The translations under genes were made by a program, and so were the position numbers. A stretch of DNA of 64,000 nt. Origin: Xiphias gladius. Its lineage: Eukaryota; Chordata; Actinopteri; Istiophoriformes; Xiphiidae. Shown here one piece after another: positions 24,050 through 35,234 of the stretch; positions within the stretch are counted from its first letter, which is position 1, and each line of letters begins with the position of its first letter. The stretch spans positions 3,596,517-3,660,516 of the forward strand of contig NC_053414.1 of assembly GCF_016859285.1 (NCBI RefSeq). Reading direction: 5' to 3'. The notes under the pieces were generated by a model. The model saw only the letters and a program-made list of their open reading frames with translations. It did not search any database and had not been told where the DNA came from.

Positions 24050-24350
24050 CCAGATACCCGTTTGGTTCTTCGGGAGTCCCCTGGGCCCACCAAGCCAGAA
24101 AGGACTTCTTCAGCTCAACATTCCTCTTGACCACTGGTCTCTACCAGTAAGGTTTTCGGTTGTTGCCATGACAAGCACAGACAACCTTCTGGCCAAAACT
24201 CCGAGCAGCTGAGCTGGCTTTGAACAAGGCCTACTTGAATGTCACGTCCCCAGCTTCCCCCAGGAGGTGCAGAAAGTTCCACATGAGCATTGAAGTCCCC
24301 GGAGCAGAACGATAGAATCCCCAGGTGGCACCCTCACATTTTTGTTTTTA
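24050..24350 (-). mobile_element. LINE endonuclease-region relic
   Basis: Read on the minus strand, with one frameshift, it gives PPGDSIVLL then DFNAH, the typical AP-endonuclease GDFNAH core of LINEs. Further downstream (24060-24120) it reads FLAWWAQGTPEE. Short, frameshifted, inactive. Confidence 0.45.
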
Positions 24351-24408
24351 ACCTGGATCCCTTTCACATATTAAACAATTTCACCTTTGTAGTTCTGTAG
24401 TTCTGTAA

Positions 24409-24840
24409 GTCCAACGAATGTTACCAGGTCAAACTTAAATGTGTGTCAGTCCCATGTGTCACATCTTTACCGAGCTGTATTTGTTCTTCGTCTTAACATC
24501 TTTGCTAAATCATCTATGACAAAACAGAATCTCTGAACCCCTTATTCACAGGTCAGGTGATGACTGGAGGAAATTGAGTCCTGGCTCCTGGTCATTTTGT
24601 CTGTTTTTCATTCAGTTATAACTCAGAAGGAAACTGGAAACATGACAGTCGCTGCCTGTGACGGTCACTAACTCTAAATGTTTCCCCTGAATTTATAAAT
24701 CGAATGCATGATTATGCTGAATTGTGTAATTGCCTAAAATTAAATGCATTTAATTATTCGTGTCTTTCTCAGGAAATGTTCCACGTTTCTCTTTCAGCTG
24801 TCGGGACAGATGAGGCTGACGTTGTTCCTATTATTTCAAA
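24409..24840 (+). pseudogene. decayed duplicate of NLR N-terminal exons 2-3
   Basis: Nearly the same sequence as 27561-28080: gtccaacgaatgtta, the acceptor region, the exon start ([11 protein letters not shown]), the following intron and the next short exon. In this copy roughly 100 bp are missing from inside the exon, from just after the MTV codons to the donor, which removes the rest of the exon and its splice donor. It is the remnant of a tandem NLR duplication or of an upstream lost NLR gene. Confidence 0.75.
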
Positions 24841-25329
24841 CCAGCATACTTCACATTCACACAATATAACAGGCGTGACTAACCTGTCAAAAAAAAATCG
24901 AAATCTAATATCTACAGGTAAATCAAATTCTCTTGAATGGCAAACTTATGATTCTCTGTGATACCAAGATATTTAAAACAATGGACAAAGTTTTCCCCAT
25001 TACATTCAAACTTAAGTTTGGTGATATCAAAAACAGTAACTTAAGTTTCATCGCTATTGAGCATCTTCTTCCATTTCTCACAAACCTTTTCATTTGAAAA
25101 ATAAAAATAACATTGAAATTAATTCTGTTTGAGTATTTTACTTTCTATTTAACTGAGCGCAAAGAGATACAGATGGGTTAATGGAGAATTATGGGCGTTA
25201 ACAAAAAACCACACGGGACCACTTCCTGTTTTCACGTGATCAAATTGCATTTGCATTGTCATTTCAGCTCCAAGTGTGTTTTTTATTCTTCACATCTGAA
25301 GTCAGGGAAGTTGTGTGAAGGAATGCAGA

Positions 25330-28300
25330 ATGGGAAACTGGTTTACAACTGACCAGACTGTGGATCCAGAAACATCACAGTACGGTAAGATGCTAGTTTT
25401 TCTTTCCTTATTAAGTATCACAATTTATGAGCACACAGGCTTAAAAGAGTCACAGTCACAGTCCAGCTCTGCCTGAGGCAGAAAGAAAGCAGATGTTCAG
25501 ACTCTTATCAGTAACTGTAAGATACTTGACTTGACCCAACCTGTCTTGTCAGTTCTTCTGCTGCAGAACACCACATACACCAAGTGTTCCTCTGATGAGT
25601 GAGGGAAGAAAAAGGGTCCAAAACATGATTCTGTGGGATGATGTTCAGAAGTCATTTTTTTGTGGAAAAATAGATAATAATATAATATAATATAATAATA
25701 GAATTGGATGAATGCAAATGAATGTGTGAACCCGCCTATAAAATCTCTTCACAAAAAAATCAAAGTTTTCTTATTTCAGTAAAAAACATTTGCGCAGGAT
25801 GGACAGAATATCCTGCCAGTGTTCAAGTCAAGAAGTCCTGGTTTCTGTTCCTGGTAGTTCTTCTGCCAGTTTGACCCGTCAGCACTAAAACCAATGCACA
25901 ATCATTTCTTACAAGCAGCGGCCCAGTAAATATTCGACCTCAGTGGACCTCATTCGCCTTTGTGGTTAGTAGGGGAATCAGTAAAGAAGGAAATAATGAA
26001 GTGTGTCATCAGTAATTCAGAATGTATAATACTTTCATCAGCATATTTCAATCTCTTTCATAGCATACTGTATTTACTGTGTGAGACTTTCACTTTGTAG
26101 TTTTACAACATTATAGAACATTATTTCTTTGATAGTTGTGTCATGTCATAGGTCTTCATTAAATCCTGGGAATAAGACAAACTGGATGTCGTTTTAATGG
26201 CGCTGGAATCATGATTTATTTGCAGAATTAGAGTAAAATTTGTTCCCACTAAGCGCTAGCCCTGTCTGCAGCACAGAAATCGAATAATCCAAATATGTGC
26301 GAAAAGGTGGCTCCAATCTTAAAGCTAAAAACACAGGATTAAGGTCTGGTATCACTCTGACCCATTTACTTATCTGTATCAAATCAGAACATCACAACAA
26401 CTGTTAGACTTTTCTGATGCTGTGTAGGTTTGTTTGCGTCAGTGATGTTTGTAAACATAATGGTAAAACTGATCGAAACAAAGTTGATCAATGTTTCTCA
26501 CTATTTTATTACCCCTCTCGGCATCGCCAGAGGCATCTTTCAGCTGCTAGCTATGTCATGTCTACTTGTTGTGTTCGGACTGCTTAACAATGTATTATTT
26601 TTAAAATATCTGAGCTAGACTGTTAGACTGTTTTATATATTTATTATACTTGTGTTTTTTTTTTTTTTTGGGTATTTTTTTTGTATGCTTTTTTTTTTTT
26701 TTTTTTTTTTTTTTTTCCATTGTAATTATTTTAGGAATTCAAATTGATCCTTAAGATAAACCGGTAAGTCCAGAGCTTCTTCACCACGATAGTTCAGCAC
26801 AGCGTCTTCATTACTGCTGACGTGGCACCAAACACAAAACACGTGTTGTCTGGTGAAACTCACATGAGTTTTCCTGTATCTTTGCTAAGGTAAACACCTA
26901 GTCCACTGTTTTTTCCTTTTTCTGACCTTTTCACTGTTTTCACTGTTGCTGGGTTCTCTGTTTTTCTTCCCTTCTTCCTGAACATAAGCATTCCCAGGGA
27001 GGCTGTAACACCCTGGTGGTTGGAGCACACATTTGGTCCCCTTTTTTAAAAATGGAAACCATCACTTCAGTCAGCCAGACCTGCACTCGTCATTGAAGAC
27101 GCACTTTGGCACCTTTGCCACTGAGCTTTTATGCTTTGGATTTTTTTGAGGCCATGTCCGTTTGTCTGGATGTCTGCCAGAGGAATGGACATGGCCTCCC
27201 TTGAGCTTTCAACTTCTGCATCCTCTGTAGTGGACATGTTAGTCGGTTACAGGAGTCCATTTGACAATATCTTTAGTCGGCACCTTTCAACCCTGAGTTC
27301 AACCCTTATCAAGAAGTTTGGTTCCAGAGCCATTACTGGTCCAACTCCTGCACAAACTCCTTCCCAGTCAAGGAGTGTTGATGTACCACGGTCCTACAAC
27401 CAGTTTTCATATCCTGGGCTCAGCATGACAAGGCCACAATTGGTGGTGTACCCAACGCTCACATCCAATCTTATGAGTGGTGGGCCCACAAGGCCCCCTA
27501 CGTCATCCCGTCAAGCTGAAACCAACTGGGCTCCATGTGTGTACCCGTAGGTCAAGAAAAGTCCAACGAATGTTATCAGGTCAAACTTAAATGTGTGTCA
27601 GTCCCATGTGTCACATTTTTACCGAGCTGTAGTTGTTCTTCGTCTTAACATTTTTGCTAAATCATCTATGACAAAACAGAATCTCTGAACCCCTTATTCA
27701 CTGGTAAGGTGATGAATGGAGGAAATTGAGTCGTGGCTCCTGGCTCCTGATCATTTTGTCTGTTTTTCATGCAGCTATAACTCAGAAGGAAACTGGAAAC
27801 ATGACAGTCACTGCCCAGAGTGGAGGTGTCGTCAACACACCTCAGTTTACCGGTGTTCATGTGAAAAGGGATCTAACTCTCAATGTCAACAACACATATG
27901 GTAAATGTTTCCCCTGAATTTATAAATCGAATGCATTATTATGCTGAATTGTATAATTGCCTAAAATGTAACTAAATGCATTTATTTTGCGTGTCTTTCT
28001 CAAGAGATGTTCCACGTTTCTCTTTCAGTCCAATCACCTGCCAGGACAGTTGAGACTGACGCTGTTCCTCCCAAAACCAAAGGTATCGTGCTTTTCACAA
28101 TCAGACCACAAAACTGCTTTTTACTGCACTTTCCTGCTGGTAGCACCTACTTAGAGTGAATTGTTTGCAAAGTTTGGCAGCCAAGTAAAACAGAGAGGGG
28201 AAGTAATGAGGCTGCACACAAGTGATTATTAGCTGTTAGCTAACTGTTAACGTGTTGTGTGGCGATTTCTCCTATTTCATCAAATACAACCAAAAAAGCC

Positions 28301-31300
28301 TTAATTTAAATAAACCATCAATATGTGTCTGTATCAGTTGTTCTTAAACATTTTTTCAGTGCTCCTCTTTTGAAAGCTTTATCACCACAGAGAAAGGGAA
28401 GAACAAAGTAGACAAGTTGAATTTTATCCAAATAAAATGATAAAAATCATGAACTGAATCTTTCCTTAGATACACCTTTTCTGCCATATGGGCGAGAGGG
28501 CCTTTACATATTTTTGATTTTACAGATGTTTGAGTGTTAAACATCTGTCCATCCTGCACTTTGCATGATGTTTTGCTTTTTGAACAAGTGTTGTTAACCT
28601 GAATCTTGATAGCCTACCAGCATAGCTACCTTTTATTGGTGTAATCATCTCAAATTAAACAGATTTATTATTATTGATTTAACCATATAGCATAATTCTG
28701 GAGTCCTGTTGGGTTCGATACATTTTGTTTTTTCTTTTTTTCTTTTTGCATTTACATGGACCAGAAATCCGTCGTAACCCAAGGTAAACTCAAGTCTGGA
28801 ACTAGTGTGATCCAGGTCTCTTTCTGGGATATTTGGTTTTTCAAGTTTGTCCAAAAAACCTAGCACACATATGCTAACTTAACAGGTTATGAGCAATTAA
28901 TTGTCATTAATGTCACTATACTTTAATTCATCTTTCAGAAAACATCCAAAGGTGCCAAGCTGAACTAAAATCTTACCTTCAAAATAAAACAAAGAATCTG
29001 TTTCAAGGACCGAAAGAGGATGGATCAGCAACTCCTTTAAACAAGATCTATACGGAGCTTTACATCACAGAAGGAGGCAATGGCGAGGTTAATAGTGAAC
29101 ATGAAGTGATTGAATTAGAATATACAAGGTGTACGAGTGAGGAGAGGAAAATCCACCTTAATGACATCTTTGAACCTTTATCAAATGAAGAGAACCCTCC
29201 CCAGAGAGTCCTGACGAAGGGAATTGCTGGCATTGGAAAAACTGTCGCTGTGCAGAAATTTACTCATGACTGGGCAGAAGGAACAGCCAATCAAAACATC
29301 CAGTACATATTTCCATTCACATTCAGAGACTTGAATTTAATAAAAGACAAACGTTTGAGTCTTACTGAGTTGATAGGTAACTATTTTGAAGAAGTGAAGG
29401 ATTTGGGAATACTCAACTTCAAAAATTCTACTGTTTTGTTCATCTTCGACGGCCTGGACGAAAGCACGTTCCCCCTGGACTCAAATCAAATGTGCCGCAG
29501 TATCATGGAGGCTGCGACACTAGACATCCTGCTATCCAACTTAATCAACGGGAACCTCCTCCACAAAGCCTTGGTCTGGATCACAGGTAGACCAGCTGCA
29601 GCCAGTAAGATTCCTCCCGAGTTCATCAACAGAGTCACCGAGGTACAAGGCTTTAATGATGAGCAGAAGGAGGAGTACTTTCAAAAGAAAATTAGTGACA
29701 AGGACATGGCTCAGAAGATCTTCAGTCATCTTCAGTCAAAGCCGTTGCGAAGTCTTTACATCATGTGCCACATCCCAGTGTTCTGTTGGATTGCAGCCAC
29801 GGCTCTCCAGAGTCTCCTCGCAGACACACACGAAAATGAGCTGCCCAAGACTGTGACTGAAATGTACACACACTTCCTGATCATCCAGACCAAGCAAAAA
29901 CAACAGAGGGATTATCAGGCAGGTGAAGCAGAAAAAGCTTTGATCATGAAATTGGGAAAGCTGGCATTTGAACAGCTACAGAAGGGCAACATCATCTTCT
30001 ATAAAGAAGATCTGAAAGATTGTGAAATTGATCTGAAACAAGCTGCAGTTTTTTCAGGAGTTTGTACACAGATCATAAGAAAAGAATACGGTCTTCACAG
30101 ACACGAGTGTTACTCTTTTGTACATTTAAGTGTTCAGGAGTTTCTTGCAGCTCTGTATGTATTGGAGACCTTCATAGATAGCGGAGAAAATCTGCTTCCC
30201 AGCCGTAGGAGCGTGACTGTGGCGCCAAAAAACGGAGAAATTCCTATCGCCCTTCTCCACAAAAACGCAGTGAATAAGGCTTTGGACAGCGATTATGGAC
30301 AATGGGACTTGTTTCTGCGCTTCCTGCTCGGCCTGTCACAGGATAAAAATCTGAAACTTCTTCAGCAAGTATTTGGATTTAAAAGAAGACGTCTGCAGAG
30401 CCACCAGCAGACAATCAACTACATTCACATTAAGATCAGGAACCTGTCTCGTACCAACCGGAGTATCAATCTATTCCACTGTTTAAATGAGCTGGGTGAC
30501 CAGTCTCTGGTAGAGCAAGTCCAAAGGTATCAGAGGTCAGGAGATTTTAGTAAAATTTCCCCTGCACATTGGTCAGCTCTGGCCTTTTTGCTGCTCGTTT
30601 CCAACGAAGACTCGGCCGTCTTTGACCTGAAGAAATACCACAGATCAGATGAAGTCCTGGAGAGGCTGCTGCCAGTGGTCAAAGCGTCAAAGACATCTTT
30701 GTAAGTGTTTTACCATAAGAAACCCAACTACTCTGTGGCTGTGAGGTTATGTCTAAGTGTGCTAGGACAGAGGAAAGTGTGAAAGTACAAAATGTTAAGT
30801 TATTTTGCTTTTCATTTTAGGTTAAGTGACTGTAACCTCACTGACAGATGCTGCAAGTATATTTCATCAGTTCTCGGCTTGAAGTCTTCTGGTCTGGAGG
30901 AGTTGGATCTGAGCAGAAATAAACTGCAGGACTACGGGACGAAGCTGCTCTCTGATGGCCTACAAAGTCCCAAATGTAAACTCCAAAGACTCAGGTACTA
31001 CGACCATTGCACCTCCAGGCACCTCAGTTTAGGTGCTGCACAGTGTATTTAATGCATATGGGTGGTGCAAGTCACTCGTATGTAGTAATCATGTACCCCT
31101 CCAATCTTCCAAACAGGTTTAAGACAAATCCATAATTTAGTGAAATCCCTTGTTCGCTGTCTTCTCCAAAGCCAGATGTTACACATGGATGTTACACATC
31201 AGTTTCATCTCTGTGGGTCCGGTACAGAGAGAGGTCCAGCACACGTTCAGCCTAGCTTAGCACAAAAACTGGAAGCAGGGGGGAGGCTTTACATTTACTC

Positions 31301-33820
31301 GCTTGGCAACCACTTTTATCCGAAGTGACTTACAAGTGAGGGATAACACTCAAGCTTCAGTACAGGAGGAGATCTTGGAGTAGGCACCAAGTACTAAATC
31401 TGTTCAAAAAGAAAAAGTGCAAGGAGATCAGTTAAAGAAGTGAAGTGAAAGTGTAAGTTAGGCCTTTTAGGCTGTTAGGGGAGGAAGAAACATACAGTAC
31501 ATATGTAGCATATTGTACAACTGCTACAAAAGAGAGAAGGCCACGATGTCCAGAATTCAATTGTTTGTGAGAGAAGAGAGAGGACTGTACCTAATAAACT
31601 GAGCCACTGAGCGTTATTCTACATGCTTTAAAATCTTTGTAATATTGACCAGACTGACGAATCTTGCTTTTTAACAAGAGCCGTTGTATCTAATTCCTGC
31701 CACTGCTGCTTTTTTACGAACTACTGGCTTGAAGTTGAAAAGTGTGAATTCTAACGCACTCACTTGTGTTTTGTAAGTGTACTTAACTGAGGTCACTATG
31801 TAGAGACTTTATCAGTGTCAGTTTGTCAACCCAAGTGAACCAGAATTGTCACATTTGTAATTTGGAAGTATTTTCCTCGGTCATTCAAATAAAGTTGTAT
31901 GTTTTAAGAAAATGCTATAAAAGTATTGGCTACCAAAATGTTGTTATAACTCACAGTATATATAGAGACTAATGTTGTCACATGTTTACTGTGCATCTTT
32001 TTTAAGACTGGTTGGCTGTAACCTGACGGAGAGAAGCTGTGAAGCTCTGGCCTCAGTTCTCAGCTCCACTTCCTCTAGTCTGAGAGAGCTGGACCTGAGT
32101 CACAACGACCTGCAGGATTCTGGAGTGAAGCTGCTTTCTGCCGGACTGGAGAGTCCTCACTGTTCCCTGGAAACTCTCAGGTCAGGAGACGACCGCTTGA
32201 GTGCTGCTTTACAGAAGAACGAATGTCGAATTTAAATGCGTGGTGCCACCCTTCTGGAATTCAAATTTTTAGTGCCAGAGAATGATTGTATGTAAGGAAA
32301 GATGAATTCTTTTCTGCTTCCATCGTTGTTGGGTCTTGAAATCGAAAGGTGTATAGGAGTAACAGCAGTGTAACTCATTACCGCTACTTTCTAATCTCTA
32401 GATATTTGACTGAGCTAAATGGGCCAATTGTCGGCTCAAATGTTCAGCCATGCCAGGGACAATATGTGATGTTGGAAAATCTGCTAAGAAAAAAAAAAAA
32501 AAATTCTGCTCATGCCTTCTAACTCTCCATAATCAGTGCTCAGAGCCAGGCAGGGACATTTTTTTTATAATTAGTGCAAACTACTATTACTATTTTGTAT
32601 TTGTATCATTTATTTGATCCATCAAATGAATAATACTTTAAAACAATTTGTGCCCCCAAATTCTGCATGTGCATCCTTTGAAGGTTCCAGGCTTATTATT
32701 CCAGTTCAAGCCCTGGTTCTTGTCCTTGAATATTAGGTATGATTTTTGTATTTCTCCAGCAAATTTAACACAAAGCAGATCATTAAGTCAACTTCTGACT
32801 GTTACACCTTCTGCCTGAATTTGACAGCATTATCATAAACCCTTTCAAAGCCATAGCTCAACTCAAAAGTAGCAAAATTACTCTTTTTGATAGACAGAAA
32901 CTCAGGTGTGTTTGTTAGGGGTGGAGAAAAATCTCTTCACATAAGAATCGTGATTTTCATCTTCCATGAATCAGAGTTGATTCTCAGATTCCAAAGATAG
33001 ATTTTCTGTCGTTAATAAAGTTATGTTGAACGAACAAAAAATGGCAGCAGCCAGCCGCGAGGGCACAGTCAAGCAACCGTACAATGTGCAGCACAAACAT
33101 ACCAGAGTTATCTTCCGTAAAATAAGTCAGCATTTGGGTGGATTTGGGACTTATTAACCTGACAGCTACCTTTGTAAGATGGTCAAGTAATTTATGAATA
33201 TCTTGTTCACCGTCACCAACAGGCTAACGTTCGCAAAAGCAAAGTACCAAACTCTGAGTTGGCCGACCATCACACGCATAACAAACCGCATAACAACACT
33301 TCAGCCAACTCTGATTAGGTAAAGAAGTGAACTTGGTCCATAGTCTGGTTTATTTCAAAAGAACTACGCCATTGCAGCACTGTGGATAAAGATGGGTTTC
33401 CCTGTTATTAACGTTACAGCGGAGAGAGTGCTCTCCACTGCTGCAGACATTGATAATGTTACTAGAAGCACAACGGCGCCCTCCTTTCTCCCTTACTTCA
33501 GAACACGTACACCAATTTCTGTTCTTTTATAAACTTCACTCGGCCAGTGGTGGTAGCAAATTATAATTTAAATATTCTCATGGAGGCAGAAGACCACAAC
33601 ATACCATTGCAAACCATAACAAATCATCATAGTTTAAATCTGTGTACTCTCGCCAACCTTCCGGTTTGTGTGTTCGGTCACACAGAGACCTTCATCAAGA
33701 CCAGTTCGCTTAACTGCCAGTTATGTTCCATATTGAGTCGAGAATTGATTTTGAATCAAATCTTGGCACCAATTATCAGAATAAAAAGGTGCTAGGTACA
33801 TTCAAGAAGATTCCTACCCA

Positions 33821-33887
<67 letters not shown>

Positions 33888-35193
33888 TGTGTGTGTGTCT
33901 CCAGGTTGTCAGGCTGTCAGGTCACAGAGGGAGGCTGCACGTCTCTGGCCGCCGCTCTGAGATCCAACCCCTCCCACCTGAGAGAGCTGGACCTGAGCTA
34001 CAATCATCCAGGAGACGGAGGAGTGAAGCTGCTGTCTGCTGGGCTGGAGGATCCACATTGGAGGCTGGACACTCTCAGGTATGAAGAGCCCACATGCTAT
34101 TTCTTTTCTTCACAATGACGAGCTGAGGACTGTTGGTCCACAGTCGTTACCAGCACCACTGTTGTTTTCCTCACAGGCAATGAGGCTGTGTCTATTGCCA
34201 AAGGTGCTTTGTGAGTTTATCGTGTACTTAATTGATGTGATTTTGTAGAGGTTTTATCAGTGTCAATGTGTCAACCTATAGAGAGTGACCTAAATTACCA
34301 ATGAGACAAACATTTATAATTTAGAAGCATTTTCTTATGTCAGTCGATCACTTGTGATTTCAGAAAATGCTATAAAAGTAGTGCCAACCAAAATGTAGGT
34401 ATATCTCCAGTTAAATGTAGAAATTAATGTTTTCACATGTTTACTATGCATCTTTTTTAAGACTGGTTGGCTGTAACCTGACGGAGAGAAGCTGTGAAGC
34501 TCTGGCCTCAGTTCTCAGCTCTACGTCCTCTAGTCTGAGAGAGCTGGACCTGAGTCACAACGACCTGCAGGATTCTGGAGTGAAGCTGCTTTCTGCCGGA
34601 CTGGAGAGTCCTCACTGTAAACTGGAAACTCTCAGGTCAGGAGACGACTATTAGTTCGGTGGATGGAACATTTAAATGCTGCTCTACAGACGTATGAATG
34701 TCGGAGAAGATTTTTAAAAAGTCTGTAGGACTTCATCCTTTAGATTACTCCTAGATGTGTGTTGCCACCCTTCTGGAATACAAGTTTTAGTCGATGAGAA
34801 CGAATTTACGCAAGGGAGATTCATTATTCTCTTTCATTCTGCCTTCATCGTTAAGTATGGAAGTACCGGCACATTAGATTTCAGCCCAGCTGCATACCTT
34901 TACTTAGAGTATAACTCATTACTGCCACTGCGTATCCTATGAGGACTCCTGGCTTATTGTTCCAGTTCAAGCACCGGTCGTTGAGTTCTTGAATGCTGGA
35001 TATAATTTTTATGTTTCTCCAGCAAATGTAACACAAAGCCAAAAACAAGATCATTACATCAATTAATGATAATTATACTTTCTGTTGGCATTTGACAGTT
35101 TTATAATAAATCATTAAATCATTTCACAAAACGCTTGTTAACAAAAGCGGCAAAATTACTCTTATTTGATACCCCAAACCAAACCTTGCTTAG

Positions 35194-35234
<41 letters not shown>

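Larger units (their letters stand above)
16620..25329. other. intergenic region between CK-like gene and NLR
   Basis: No firmly supported gene. It holds upstream DNA of the CK-like gene, a GCTAGC-rich block (19190-19720), a tentative exon pair (19872-20289), a pyrimidine-strand-biased tract (20470-20770), repeats (23060-24000), a LINE relic and the decayed NLR exons. Stretches 16.7-19.1 kb and 21.5-23.0 kb show nothing I can identify. Confidence 0.5.

Noticed and set aside
27131-27550. 139-aa open frame in NLR intron 1
   Set aside because: No recognisable domain and no matching splice phase to the NLR exons; perhaps repeat-derived, but I cannot support a gene.
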